DNA from: Eleginops maclovinus
Lineage: Eukaryota > Chordata > Actinopteri > Perciformes > Eleginopidae
Direction: 5' to 3'
DNA length: 64,000 bases
Assembly (NCBI RefSeq): GCF_036324505.1
Contig: NC_086370.1
Coordinates: 1,183,259 to 1,247,258, forward strand
The position numbers were made by a program, and so were the translations under genes. Below, one piece after another: positions 46,088 to 57,443 of this stretch. Under the pieces are notes generated by a model, which did no database searches, was not told the DNA's origin, and worked only from the letters and a program-made list of their open reading frames with translations. Each line of letters starts with the position of its first letter. Positions within the stretch are counted from its first letter, which is position 1.

Positions 46088-46241
46088 ATGGCGAGTTTCT
46101 ACACTAGATGCCTGCAGGATCTCCCAAACATTTCCATCCCAAATGTCCACCGACTTGTTCGGATGGGCAGTTCTACACCGAAGAGCAAACGTGATAAGGG
46201 ATACAAAATGTACCTATCCAGTTATATCGACAATTATGAAG
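46088..46241 (+). pseudogene. first exon of a YqaJ-type transposon gene
   Basis: It starts MASFYTRCLQDLP after the inverted repeat and ends SSYIDNYE at a strong donor (AAG|GTAAGT, 46242). This is the N-terminus I associate with the large fish proteins that later carry SWIM and YqaJ exonuclease-like domains. The exon ends in phase 1, as does the related exon at 56621-56801. No later exon follows, so it is an orphan first exon. The family call is by resemblance. Confidence 0.55.
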
Positions 46242-46366
46242 GTAAGTTGTAACTATGGCACAATATTATTGTAGCTACATAGCTAACATTAGCGCTTACA
46301 TAGTGATATTACTGTGGTAATAGCTTTACTTACTTTTATAATTTAACGTGGTCTTTGCTCGACTTT

Positions 46367-46885
46367 TCAATGTTCAATGTCCAAAATCCTCCGACGCAAG
46401 GCTTCGTTGTCCTCAACCAAGTCACTTGCTCGTATCACCGTTTGTGGCAACACCGAGTAGTCGTGGTCAGTAGCTACAGCCGCGATTTCCATCTCGTTGT
46501 CAGAGACATCGGGACTCTCCACATCTGGCCGCGGGCGCCTCTCCCAAACACTCGGTCTAGGTGCCGATAGCTCAAACCCGTTCCAAGAAAACAGAACAGG
46601 GACTGATCCCTTTTGGAGTTTTCTTAGTCCCCCGGCTGTCACGACAAAATCTGTGCTTTTAAAGTGCCTACTGCAGACCTTTGAATGTTTCGTCGGACTG
46701 AAATTATCCCTTCGGATTCTCCTCAGCCACTCGGCCCGTACCGCCGGGTCAACGGGAAATGAATGGAAGGAAAGTAGCTTATTGTACCTCGAAGAATTCG
46801 TACACTGAGGTACACAACAGTGCAGTGCCGATGTCCCCACCCTTTGAAAGGTCAGTCGTCTTTCTTTTATTGTGAACACACTCAT
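46367..46885 (-). pseudogene. THAP-domain N-terminus of an ISL2EU-like transposase
   Basis: The - strand frame is 172 codons. The C2CH zinc finger is complete: CCVPQCTNSS, SFHSFP, a tryptophan in EWLRRIRRD, then CSRHFKSTDF, with the AVPTLF-like motif replaced by 'SVPVLFSW'. An acidic/proline linker and a short coiled coil (EDNEALRRRILDIE) lead to a stop at 46367. In full-length relatives a helix-turn-helix and DDE nuclease follow; these are missing here. The THAP finger would bind the element's ends, so a truncated product, if made, could act as a repressor. That last point is inference. Confidence 0.78.
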
Positions 46886-47029
46886 TGTACACTTCTAAAT
46901 AGTAAAAGCCGGTTACCGGTATCCAGCTGTCAAACGCTATCATAACACGGAAGTGTTCGACCGGAAGTTTAGACGCGCATACAAGTAACAGCGGAAGTAG
47001 AATTTACGGTTACCGTGCAAGGAGGCTAT

Positions 47030-47290
47030 AAAGGTCCCTCGTCACCAGTGCACATTGCATCCTGGGATATGGTAGACCGCAGAGGATACATCAGATGTAT
47101 CCTCTTAATCTGGGAAAAGGGCCGCATTTGTCGGCCGCATTCGGAGGAGTCTTGTCTTTTTTTTTTGTTTTGGGACAGCCTTCTCGGGGAAGTGACGCAA
47201 GCGGTCTTCGAATGCAGCGTGTCTCAATGGGGACTGTCAGCATAGATATAAAGGCTAAATGTGTTGAGGCTCCAGTATACCTGCCGGATC
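47030..47290 (+). repeat. right half of the repeat also present at 61.2 kb
   Basis: 'gcatcctgggatatggtag', 'gatacatcagatgtatcctc', the 'gccgcatttgtcggccgcat' palindrome and 'gggaagtgacgcaagcggtc' all recur in order at 61235-61400. Confidence 0.8.
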
Positions 47291-47817
47291 GGTGATTGCG
47301 TTCGCCAACTGTGACGTCAACACAGCGACATACCCATATTACTGGTACGCGGGGCGCTCTCGACTGACTGCAGTCTTCTCCTGAACGATAGGCATCGCTG
47401 CTGAGAAAAATACAGTCTACACCGCTGGAGTAGCGAGAATTAGAGGTAACTCAATGGAGGCAATGACAGCCGTGCAGACAGCCGATGAGGAGGAAATGTT
47501 GCATTTAAGTTTGTTAGCTAACTAAACTGGTCTTAATACTTTGTGGATCACTACTGGTTGTTTAAGTGAAATTTAGGCTTGACTCGGATTTCAATATGGA
47601 TCATTTTTCTCATACGGTGTTCAAGGTGTTTGGGGATGGGGCACATAGTTTCACATAAAGGTGTATTTAAATAGCTTATGTACAATAAATTGACTCATCT
47701 ATCTATTCCTGTCTCAAAACAGTTTTTCCTAAGGAAACATATCTGAACAGAAATGTAGATGATGTGGTTGCTATGACCAGTCTAGTTCATTAGACTTGGT
47801 TCATTTTGAGACAAATG
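47291..47817. other. unassigned DNA
   Basis: No gene recognised. A 23-codon frame begins near 47454 and has no family resemblance. Confidence 0.4.
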
Positions 47818-47998
47818 TTAATCGCGGAGGTTCCTCCACAGCTTTTTACAAAAAGCTTCATCTTTCGCGAAAAGTCCCTGAGATCTCTTTTCATGAGTTC
47901 ATGGCCATCTGAGAATCCTTCTCCCGCATTGAAGGGTCATAAAGGTGTCTGTACAGACGAACCTGCTGGCAGAGTCGTGCTTCCTGGTCATCCATGCT
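47818..47998 (-). pseudogene. MADF-domain exon, decayed
   Basis: On the - strand from the ATG at 47998 the text reads as a MADF (Myb/SANT-like) domain: EARLCQQVRLYRHLYDPSMR, then KDSQMAMNS. The invariant Trp codon is TGA (47893-47891). KEISGTF follows, then a one-base shift near 47870 and DEAFCKKLWRNLRD in the next frame before a stop. Two inactivating changes in 60 codons mark it as a relic. MADF proteins accompany PIF/Harbinger-type elements and also occur as host genes; the HARBI1-like exon at 40.1 kb is another Harbinger relic nearby. Confidence 0.72.
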
Positions 47999-48512
47999 TG
48001 TAGGTAGCTGCGCCGCGCGCGCCAAGTTATAAATCCAAGGAGGTGCACGCCCTCGCGAAACAACCCCAACGCGCCACACGCCAGCGGAAATAACGTTTTT
48101 TTGGCACGCGCCACCGTGCACACGGACAAGAACGGCAGGTATACTGGGTCCTTTACAGTGTAGAACGTCACCACAGGTCGGCCATCTTACCACAGGCAAG
48201 TTTCTGGCGTGATCTGTAGAACCTGAGGTAACCTGATCTGGTCAGTGATCTGCACATACGCTAATACTCTTATCTCGCTGAAATCTTGACGGATTTACAA
48301 ACAGTTTGGTTTCTTACAAACGTTATTAACGTGGTTAGAAATCTGGATGCTTGAACATGTTGAAATAGCTGCTTTTCTCTTCGAAAAATGACTTAATCGT
48401 GCAGCTTAGTTGTGTATCACGGCTAGGCTACTAGCTACCGAGTAATTTTACATCGATGGGAGAGGTAGAATTGGTCTTTCTTTTCAATATAACTTAAGTT
48501 GCACATGATTTC

Positions 48513-48630
48513 CATACATACATACATACATACATACATACATACATACATACATACATACATACATACATACATACATACATACATACATACATACATA
48601 CATACATACATACATACATACATACATACA
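48513..48630 (+). repeat. (CATA)n tetranucleotide microsatellite
   Basis: About 29 near-perfect CATA units; open frames through it are artefacts. Confidence 0.95.
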
Positions 48631-48753
48631 ATTACCCCAAAAATATGATCATTTAGGTGTTATTTGTGACCTTACTCTTAATGTAAATGGCAATACAGAT
48701 TGAAAATGTTGACAATAATTTATATATCTTGGTACATTTCTTATTTTTTTAAG

Positions 48754-48949
48754 GTTTCCCAAAACCGGAGAGAGGAGGAGGAGGAAGTGGGAAGTTGCCC
48801 TAAGAAGGGACGGTTTTGCTGCCTCTGACAGGGCACTGCTCTGCAGTGAGCGCTTCAGGAGCAAGGACTTTGACAGGACCGGGCAGACTGTCCGGCTTAA
48901 AGATGGTGTTGTGCCAACCATTTTCAACTTTCCAGCTCATCTTCAAAGG
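48754..48949 (+). CDS. THAP zinc-finger exon (second exon of a THAP gene)
   Basis: Bounded by a good acceptor (TTTTTTTAAG) and donor (AGG|GTATGT). It encodes the second half of a THAP finger: FPKT, KWEVALRRDGF with the invariant tryptophan, CSERFRSKDF with Cys and a phenylalanine where the metal-binding His usually lies (CSxxF instead of CSxHF), then a 'LKDGVVPTIFNFPAHLQR' AVPTIF-type motif. The first exon with the CxxC half was not found upstream to 45.6 kb. A likely next exon begins at 55940. It belongs either to a THAP transposase gene of the ISL2EU kind or to a host gene derived from one. Confidence 0.65.
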
Positions 48950-49164
48950 GTATGTGTATCATTGACCAACAATAGTTTAAGGTATATAAGATTGATATAT
49001 CAATATAAATATGTGATTAAATGTCACACTTTAGGACTTCCGGCGACATCATGACCAAGGCAACAGCCTGACTTCAAAGCTCCTGAGGAGAGTCTTTTAA
49101 AAACTAGCCAAAACGTAATTTCATTTTCCTTTTTAATTAAAAACAGTCATACCAAGTAATCATT

Positions 49165-50106
49165 ATGTCGAACACTCGAAAAGAATCGGAAAAGAAGACC
49201 ACTAAACCACCAAAGACGACTAAAGACCAACAAACTGATTCTGGGCTAAGCGACGATGCTAGCATGGCGGCGGTGCTAACCGAGCTACGCACATTAAGGA
49301 AAGAGCACACTGAAGCTTCTAAGGAAACCAAAGAATCCTTAACGAGGGTAGAAACTACTCTTAGTGAGGTGGCGGACAGGACAACACAACTTGAACAACG
49401 AATGACAGACTATGAAGAGAGACTGGTTGACACGGAGGAAAAAAATCAGTGAAATGAAAGAGCCCTCCGCTATCTGCTCCACCGAGAAGCTAGCGTGACT
49501 GCCAAGTGCGAGGATCTTGAATCAAGGGCGAGAAGGAACAACCTATGCATCTACGGAGTGAAAGAGGACGAAGGAAATGACAACAACATGTTGGATTTCA
49601 TAAGCAACCTTATTCGAACATCACTTGCGTTGCCTGAGGACTTGAACTTGAACATCGAGAGAGCACATCGTTCTCTGACCATGAAGCCCAAAGACCCGAA
49701 GAAACCACCCCGGTCCATTATCGTCCGATTTCTGGACTACAGGGTTAAGGAGATGGTAATTCAAGTAGCATGGAAACACCGTGGAGGAGTCACATATAAA
49801 GATCAGAACATTTTCTTCGACCAAGATTACACTACGGACACCCAGAAGAAACGCAAACAAGTAAGGGACATAATAAAGCAACTGAAAGAGAAGAATATTA
49901 AAACACAATCGCCGTTCCCAGCAAAGTTGAAAATCCATTTTAACTCCGGCGTGAAGACCTTCGCAACCCCCGGAGACGCAGCTGAAACCTTCAAGGGCCT
50001 GGGTATCCATGTTGAACGTGATGGACGGGAAACTCTTCTCACTGAACTTTTACAGAACAACTCTTATTTCCTACTTTTGGGCGATCCTGCAGCCTACAGG
50101 CCATAG
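49165..50106 (+). pseudogene. L1 ORF1 (RNA-binding chaperone) with one stop
   Basis: The frame runs 49165-50106 with a single in-frame TGA at 49450-49452. Before the stop there is a Lys/Thr-rich N-terminus and a heptad-like coiled coil (about residues 30-95). After it comes the RRM-type region starting ESRARRNNLCIYGVKE and the C-terminal domain with RSIIVRFLDY. These are the three parts of L1 ORF1p, which trimerises and coats L1 RNA. Apart from the stop the copy is well preserved. Confidence 0.83.
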
Positions 50107-50862
50107 CAAAGACGTTGGACTTGCGTATAGCCTCTCTCACATAGTGCACACACCCGGAGAGACCGGTCACAACTCTCCGTCCCTGTGGAGACTGATGTGT
50201 TTTAAATCAGTCGGTTTTTTGGAAGTCAGTTCTTTCTTCCTGTTGATTGTGTGTTATTGTTCTTTACATTGTTTGTTTATAAATGTCAACGGTTTATCTG
50301 TGCAGTCATATAAGGTGCATCATGTTTATATAGAAGAAAGGGTGTTTATTTTAAAAAGTAACAAGGGGTACAGTCGTCTATATGAATAAGTTAAATATAG
50401 TCAGCTATAATGTCCATGGTTTAAATCATCCCATAAAGCGGAAAAAAATATTCAATCAGCTGAAAAAAACACATTGTTCAAATGCTGCGTTACAAGAGTC
50501 TCACTTAAATGAAAATGAACATAAGAAATTAAGAAGGGAATGGGTTAGCCTAGTATATAGTGCTTCACATGGGAAGAAAAGAGGGGTGGCCATTTTAATA
50601 AACAGAACTGTGGCTTTCAATACTGAAAAGGTGGTACAGGACAAATTAGGAAGATTTGTGATGGTAGTGGGAACTGTGGGAGAACTTGAATTCTCGATTC
50701 TAAATATGAGCATGACCCAAGTTTTTTCAAAGAGCTGGCAAATACTATAACAGATAATTCCAAAGGAATGTTGATAATAGGAGGAGACTTTAATGCAGTA
50801 CAAGATGGAAAGATGGATAGGACACCAATGGAAAAGGGGACCTCCAAGCCCTAAGACACATA

Positions 50863-52469
50863 CAGTGGGGAGAACAAGTACTTAATACACTGCCAATTTT
50901 GCAGGTTTTCCCACTTACAAAGCATGTAGGAGTCTGTAATTTTTATCATAGGTACTCTTCAACTGTGAGTGACGGAATGTAAAACAAAAATCCAGAAAAT
51001 CCCATTGTATGATTTTTAAATAATTAATTTGCATTTTATTGCATGACGTAAGTATTTGATCACCTACCAACCAGTAAGAATTCCGGCTCTCACAGACCTG
51101 TTAGCTTTTCTTTAAGAAGCCCTCCTGTTCTCCACTCATTACTTGTATTAACTGCACCTGTTTGAACTTGTTACCTGTATAAAAGAGACCTGTCCACATA
51201 CTCAATCCAACAGACTCCAACCTCTCCACAATGGCCAAGACCAGAGAGCTGTGTAAGGACATCAGGGATAAAATTGTAGACCTGCACAAGGCTGGGATGG
51301 GCTACAGGACAATAGGCAAGCAGCTCGGTGAGAAGGCAACAACTGTTGGCGCAATAATTAGAAAATGGAAGAAGTTCAAGATGACGGCCAATCTCCGTCA
51401 GTCTGGGGCTCCATGCGAGATCTCACCTCGTGGGGCATCAATGATCATGAGGAAGGTGAGGGATCAGCCCAGAACTACACGGCAGGACCTGGTCAATGAC
51501 CTGAAGAGAGCTGGGACTACAGTCTCAAAGAAAACCATGAGTAACACACTACGCCGTCATGGATTAAAATCCTGCAGCGCACACAAGGCCCCCCTGCTCA
51601 AGCCAGCGCATGTCCTGGCCCGTCTGAAGTTTGCCAATGACTATCTGGATGATCCAGAGGGGGAATGGAAGAAGGTCATGTGGTCTGATGAGACAAAAAT
51701 AGAGCTTGTTGGTCTAAACTCCACTCGCCGTTTTTGGAGGAAGAACAAGGATGAGTACAACCCCAAGAACACCATCCCAACCGTGAAGCATGGAGGTGGA
51801 AACATCATTCTTTGGGGATGCTTTTATGCAAAGGGGACAGGACGACTGCACCGTATTGAGGGGTGGATGGATGTGGCCATGTATCGCGAGATCTTGGCGA
51901 ACAACCTCCTTCCCTCAGTAAGAGCATTGAAGATGGGTCGTGGCTGGGTCTTCCAGCATGACAACGACCCGAAACACACAACCAGGGCAACTAAGGAGTG
52001 GCTCCGTAAGAAGCATCTCAAGGTCCTGGAGTGGCCTAGCCAGTCTCCAGACTTGAAGCCCATAGAAAATCTTTGGAGGGAGCTGAAAGTCCGTATTGCC
52101 CAGTGACAGCCCCGAAACCTGAAGGATCTGGAGAAAATCTGCATGGAGGAGTGGGCCAAAATCCCTGCTGGAGTGTGTGCAAACCTGGTCAAGAACTACA
52201 GGAAACATCTGATCTCTGTAATTCCAAACAAAGGTTTCTGTACCAAATATTAAGTTCTGTTTTTCTGATGTATCAAATACTTATGTCATGCAGTAAAATG
52301 CAAATTAATTACTTAAAAGTCATACAATGTGATTTTCTGGATTTTTGTTTTACATTCCGTCACTCACAGTTGAAGTGTACCTATGATAAAAATTACAGAC
52401 CTCTGCATGCTTTGTAAGTGGGAAAACCTGCAAAATTGGCAGTGTATGAAATACTTGCTCTCCCCACTG
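50863..52469 (+). mobile_element. full-length Tc1-like transposon inside the L1
   Basis: Flanked by TA (50861-50862, 52470-52471), 1,607 bp. It has long terminal inverted repeats of about 200 bases starting CAGTGGGGAGAACAAGTA / CAGTGGGGAGAGCAAGTA, with few mismatches. It is a different subfamily from the Tc1 copies at 35.9 and 40.4 kb, whose termini read CAGTGGGGCAAAAAAG. Confidence 0.93.
51231..52253 (+). pseudogene. Tc1 transposase with a single nonsense codon
   Basis: It starts [20 protein letters not shown] with a paired-like helix-turn-helix ([17 protein letters not shown]), then the second DNA-binding motif and a DDE core: [18 protein letters not shown], and the catalytic Glu in [13 protein letters not shown] at 52104-52106 interrupts it shortly after that Glu; the same frame stays open to TAA at 52251-52253, for about 340 codons in all. 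The change looks like a C-to-T transition at a CpG. Otherwise the coding region is complete, so this copy was recently active. Confidence 0.9.
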
Positions 52470-55400
52470 TATGTTAAATAATTTTATTTCTGAATTGGGT
52501 CTTGTAGACCCATGGAGAGTTAAAAACCCCAAGGGGAAAGACTTCAGTTTCTTCTCCAATGTCCATGGTAGTTATTCTAGAATTGACTTTTTCTGTATTC
52601 CCCCACAATATATGTATAAGGTAATTGATTGTCATATTGAACCTATAACCATAAGTGACCATGCTCCAGTCATGTTGACACTTCACTTAAGAACGCAATA
52701 ATTTTTCAAGTTATTGGAGAATGAATGTATCTATACTGAATAACACTGAAATTGTTAGGGAGCTGAGGCAACATTTTAAAGAATATCTTGAGATAAATGA
52801 TAATGGAGAAGTCAATCCTACAATACTATGGGAGGGAGCAAAAGTAGTTATGAGAGGGAAAATCATACAGGTCTCATCCAAACTGAAACGAATGCGACTG
52901 GAGGAACAGCTGGGGCTAGAAAACAAAATAAAGTCATTAGAGAAGCAACACAAGGGTGCAGGCTCAAGCAATGTTATTACTGAACTTAAAGAAGCAAGAA
53001 AAGCCTTAGATAAACTGCTATTACTGAAGGCAGAAGGAGCTCTAAGGTTGACTAAACAAAGGTATTATGAGAGTGGAAACAGAGCTAGCCGTCTTTTAGC
53101 TTTTCAACTCCGCAAAGCCCAGGCTAACCGAACGGTCGCCAAAGTAGTCCATCCAACAAATGGTAAAACAGTATCACACCCCAAAGAAGTGGTAGAGGCA
53201 TTTGCAACATTCTATCACAATTTGTATAAGGAACCCAGGTCACAAATGACAACTTATAACACCAACACTTTCCTTAAAAATGTAAAGCTCCCCACACTAT
53301 CAGAGGAAGCGTCATCACAAATGATATCACCTGTAACAGATGCAGAAATTAGAAATGCAATAAAGAGATTAAAAAATAGCAAATCCCCAGGAGTTGACGG
53401 CCTCCCTGGAGAATTTTATAAGTGCTTCATTAATGACGTAGCGCCAGTGTTAACTGAAGTGTTTAGATATGCTCTCTCTGAGGGCAACCCTCCTGAGACC
53501 TGGTCACAGGCCATCATATCTGTGATACAGAAGGAAGGAAAAGATCCAACACTTTGTGAAGGATATAGACCCATTAGCCTGTTATGTAATGACCAGAAAT
53601 TGTTAACAAGCATCTTAGCGCAAAGAGTTCAGAGACATATTGGATCCCTTATTAAGCCAGACCAAACAGGGTTTATTCCATGCAGACAGGGTGCTAATAA
53701 TATAAGGAGAACCTTAAACATAATTACCTGTGCAAAGAAAAAAAAACAGACGTCAATGCTTATAAGCTTTGATGCACAGAAGGCTTTCGACACTGTGAAA
53801 TGGGAGTTTTTGTTTAAAACATTGTCTGGGATGGGCTTTCATTCAGAATGTATAAGGTGGGTAACAACTATTTATAAACAGCCTAAAGCAAGAGTCAGAG
53901 TGAATGGATGCTGCTCAGAGTTTTTCGACCTGCAGCGAGGAGTGAGGCAGGGAGATTGTCTTAGTCCCTTACTTTTTGCGATAAACATTGAGCCCTTGGC
54001 GGCATCCATAAGACAAAATGAGAAAATAAAAGGGATAATGGAAATGGGAAATACAGAACATAAAATATGCGGATGACATTTTGACTTATGTGAGTGACCC
54101 TACTATTTCTGTACCTGCTCTAATGAACACTCTTAACGAGTACGGTGAACTCTCTGGAAATCAGATTTGTCTGAGGCTATGATGTTAAAGGGACAGTGGC
54201 CTATACAACTAACAGGACGACTTCACTTTCGCTGGTCACAAAGATTCAGATACCTTGGAATAATTTTAACTACAGATCTATCAAAATTGTTCACAGCCAA
54301 TTATGGGAAGTTGATGAAATGTATAAAAGCAGATCTTATAAAATAGGAATTATTACCACTTTCTTTGATGGGAAGAGTGGACACTATTCAAATGAACATT
54401 CTCCCCAGACTGCTTTTCCTTTTCCAATCTTTGCCTGTTCTTGTCCCCTCAGCTACCTTCACCACTATAGAAAAATGTTTTTTCTAAATTCATATGGCAA
54501 AGCAAACCCGCTAGACTTAAACTCAGAAGATTACTATGTACAAAAATCAACGGAGGCCTGAATTTACCTAATCTGAAGCAATATTACTGGGCAGCCCAAT
54601 TAAGATCCATTGTTTCCTGGGTATCTCAAGAAAGGGATACTGTTTGGGTAGGAATGGAACAGTCTGAATGTCTAGATGTTCCAATGAACTCACTCCCATT
54701 CCTTAACAGAAAGGGTAAAAAAGCTCACAAACATATGGGTTAAAAATACTCTGAGGGTATGGTCTACTGTAAGAAAAAAAATACAATCACCTTTGACCAT
54801 ATCTAGAGCCATAAGCATAGCTAATAATATAGAATTCATTCCAGCAAGACTAGATAGGGGTTTTGAAAGATGGAGAGATAAGGGATTAGAAGTCTTGGAA
54901 CAGCTATTTGAGGGAACTGTATTAAAGGCATTTGAACAAATTAAAGAAAAGTGGAATTTAGCAAATGAAGACTTTTTTAGGTTCTTACAAATAAGGGACT
55001 ATCTAAAGAAACATAAAGAATGGGAAAAGCTTTGTTCCCCACCATCTAAAATAGAGCATATTTTCATTTCAACCATACAGGGAACAGTGACAAAAACATA
55101 TATATCATATTTATATAAGGCACTACAAGAGGATCTGGGAGAGAATAATTTGGATATTAAAGAAAAGTGGGAATTGGAGATGAATGCAATAATATCTGAC
55201 ACACAGTGGGAAACTTCATTTGAACAGGGTCATAAAGTCACAAATAGCCCCAGTTGGAGGGAATATGGCTGGAAGCTGAGAATGAGGTATTTTAGAACAC
55301 CACTTGCTATATCAAGGTGGAGTAGTGCTTCGCCTGAGTGTTGGAGGGGTTGTGGCTTACCAGGGGACCACACACATATATTCTGGGATTGCCCAAAAGT

Positions 55401-55939
55401 ATTGGAATATTGGAAAAACATACAAAGAGAAATAAAGCAGTGCTTGTCTATAGACCTGCCGATGGAACTAATGCATTTTGTATTGGGCATAGTACCTGAG
55501 GACTTCCTGGAAGATAGCCACACAAAATTGTTAAGGACACTTCTGCTAATTGCAAATATAGTCATAACGGCCTCCTGGTTGAAGCCACAGCCCCCCACAA
55601 TAGATCAATGGAGGGATAGAGTCCAAGAGGTTTATCACATGGAATATACCACTGCAGTTTTACATCTTAAGTCAGAAACATTCCTCAATAACTGGACCCC
55701 TATTGTGTTGTATCTCCACCTTGTATGACTGTATGACCTTTTTATATGTTTTTCAACTTTGTCATATAAGATTTTGTTTTGATGCACTGCATGACTGATG
55801 TGAAAATGGAATAAAAAGAAGTTAAAAAAAAAAAAAAAATGTCACACTTTAGTTTTTTGTTTCTGCAAGTTATATAATGTGTTGTTTACTACAGCACATT
55901 TTAGACACTCAAAAACGTCTTTACTTATGTTTATTTTAG

Positions 55940-56020
55940 TCAGAAGCAACAAGAAGCACAACCACTTCTAGAAGAGCGGAAGACCACCTGCCAAAGGACT
56001 TTATGCCTGATGTTGTGTGT
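55940..56020 (+). CDS. probable next exon of the THAP gene
   Basis: An acceptor (TTTATTTTAG, 55930-55939) opens a frame SEATRSTTTSRRAEDHLP, the Ser/Thr/Arg-rich linker that commonly follows THAP fingers in fish THAP proteins; its phase agrees with the donor at 48950. The exon end is unclear. Downstream frames have no resemblance and are soon interrupted by the hAT at 56274. Confidence 0.4.
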
Positions 56021-56620
56021 ATTTGTCGATTGTCACAAACTAATGAGAGCATCACATGGTTTGTTATATTAAATCCTTTTTTCTTGGTGGTACCCAAAAA
56101 GGTCTATGAAGGTGTTAGTCGAATAGCGAAATATAATTTGAGGTGGTACTCAAATAATATGGTCCAGATGATGAGGTGGTCCAGAGCCACAAAACGTATT
56201 TTTGCCTTATAAGTGGAGAAGCCTATACAATATCTTAAAAATATGCTGTTTTGTTTAGGTTTAGGGTTCAAAGCAGTGGCGGCTGGCCAATAGAGGGCGC
56301 TAGGGCGCCGCCCCACCACTCACCTCTCACCACATTTCCTTGAATAAGACATAAAAAAAATGAAATAAAAATGAAATAATAAAATAAAAATATTTCGAAA
56401 TATATGTATATATTTTGTTAGATGTGCAAGATAAATATTTCATAGTTAATTATGAGTAAAGTTGTTTCGTTCTTTGACATTGTGTGATTGGTGACGTATT
56501 TCCGCCCTGGGGCGCAGGAATCTTTGCCCATTCGCCTTATTCACCTGGCGGCCATTTTGAAACTCGAACGAGGCTGAGGGGTACACAAACCCGGAAGTTT
56601 GACTCCGACGCATACGATCT

Positions 56621-56801
56621 ATGGAAGATTCAGCAGCACCAGCAATGGAAACTCCAGTGTGGACCACCAACCTTTCTTGTTTGCCAGAATTAACAATTCA
56701 AAATGTGGAGCAGTGGGCCAGTACCGACTGCAACATCCCCCGGGCGGTGTTAATTAAAGGATACAGTAACTGGATCGAAGGTTTTATCCACGACATTGAA
56801 G
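56621..56801 (+). pseudogene. captured first exon of a YqaJ-type gene
   Basis: Starts MEDSAAPAMETPVWTTN and continues LTIQNVEQWAS, GYSNWIEGFIHDIE to a donor (AAG|GTAAGA at 56802). This N-terminus is typical of the large fish SWIM/YqaJ proteins, and the exon ends in phase 1 at the same relative place as the exon at 46088-46241. It is followed by what looks like its own intron sequence, so genomic DNA rather than cDNA was captured. No later exons are present. Confidence 0.55.
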
Positions 56802-57443
56802 GTAAGAATGGGCGCTAATTTACCTCAGTTTCTGCTAGCGTGTAGCAGCTAGGGGTAGTAAGCTTAGCTGTGATATGGAGTTGTTGAGTGTACTATGTTT
56901 GATTTTATTTAAAACTTAACATGTATTTAATCGACAGTTAATAGGAGCCCAACACACATATTTGTGAAGGCTAGGTCTTTTCCCTCGGTGCGGAAAAATT
57001 AGTCACCGTACAACATACAGGTATCATAGTGCTAAGTGGGCAAACTGCTCAGTTCGCAGAGCAGTGCCACAGTTTAAACCAGCTTGCTAAATGTTCATTA
57101 TGAGTTTTATCAACGATGTACCTTTCCCTGTCTGACTGAAAATAACATGTTGATTTTATCTCATTAACATGTTATCTCTAGTTGATGTAATATCACATAA
57201 GCCTCATTGATCAAATACAGTATTATCTTGTTTCAAATTAGCAAAGCCAGACAGCGCTAGGTGCATGTTGCTATTGCTTGTTGACAATGATAGTATAATG
57301 ACAGTATAACTATCAGGTAAGTGATAAGGTAAGCTAAGTATTAACATTCATAAGATAAGAGTTGCTCAGTTCTTGGAGCAGTGTATCCAGGGTTGAGGAA
57401 GGTTCACTGCACACTCAGTGTATGTGTGTGTGTGTGTGTGGAG

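Larger units (their letters stand above)
45999..47027. mobile_element. ISL2EU-like THAP transposon, internally deleted
   Basis: The 1,029-bp element has terminal inverted repeats of about 67 bases starting AGCCTCCTTGCACGGTAACC. The arms (45999-46066 and 46960-47027) differ by about one substitution and one indel. AT is duplicated at 45997-45998 and 47028-47029; an uninterrupted copy of the flanking repeat at 61.2 kb has a single AT. Two convergent gene starts lie just inside the ends: a YqaJ-type first exon on + and a THAP-domain frame on -. A 2-bp AT duplication with THAP and a second YqaJ-type gene fits the ISL2EU group. The middle of both genes is missing. Confidence 0.8.
50382..55728 (+). 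pseudogene. L1 ORF2 (endonuclease-reverse transcriptase), disrupted
   Basis: Endonuclease start MNKLNIVSYNVHGLNHPIKR at 50382; a frameshift near 50712; then GGDFNAVQDGKMD; then the Tc1 insertion (50863-52469); then the end of the endonuclease (SRIDFFCIP, ISDHAPV) to 52700. The reverse transcriptase (52721-54076) shows KSPGVDGLPGEFYK, GYRPISLL, SFDAQKAFDTV and GVRQGDCLSPLLF. A one-base shift precedes the catalytic YADD box at about 54068. Further breaks at 54180-54790 follow, and then the C-terminal domain (54793-55728) with a CCHC-like knuckle (CGLPGDHTHIFWDC). It is non-functional. Confidence 0.85.
49035..55838 (+). mobile_element. full-length L1-clade LINE, with a Tc1 inserted in ORF2
   Basis: It is flanked by a 14-bp target duplication ATGTCACACTTTAG (49021-49034 and 55839-55852) and ends in a poly(A) tail (55823-55838). 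The 5' UTR is short, ORF1 starts at 49165 and ORF2 at 50382. Subtracting the 1.6-kb Tc1, the element is about 5.2 kb. It lies between the THAP exon at 48754 and its apparent next exon at 55940, so it landed in an intron. Both ORFs are damaged. Confidence 0.92.

Noticed and set aside
49035..49165. Host gene exon between the THAP exon and L1 ORF1
   Set aside because: The segment lies inside the L1 target duplications and is its 5' UTR.
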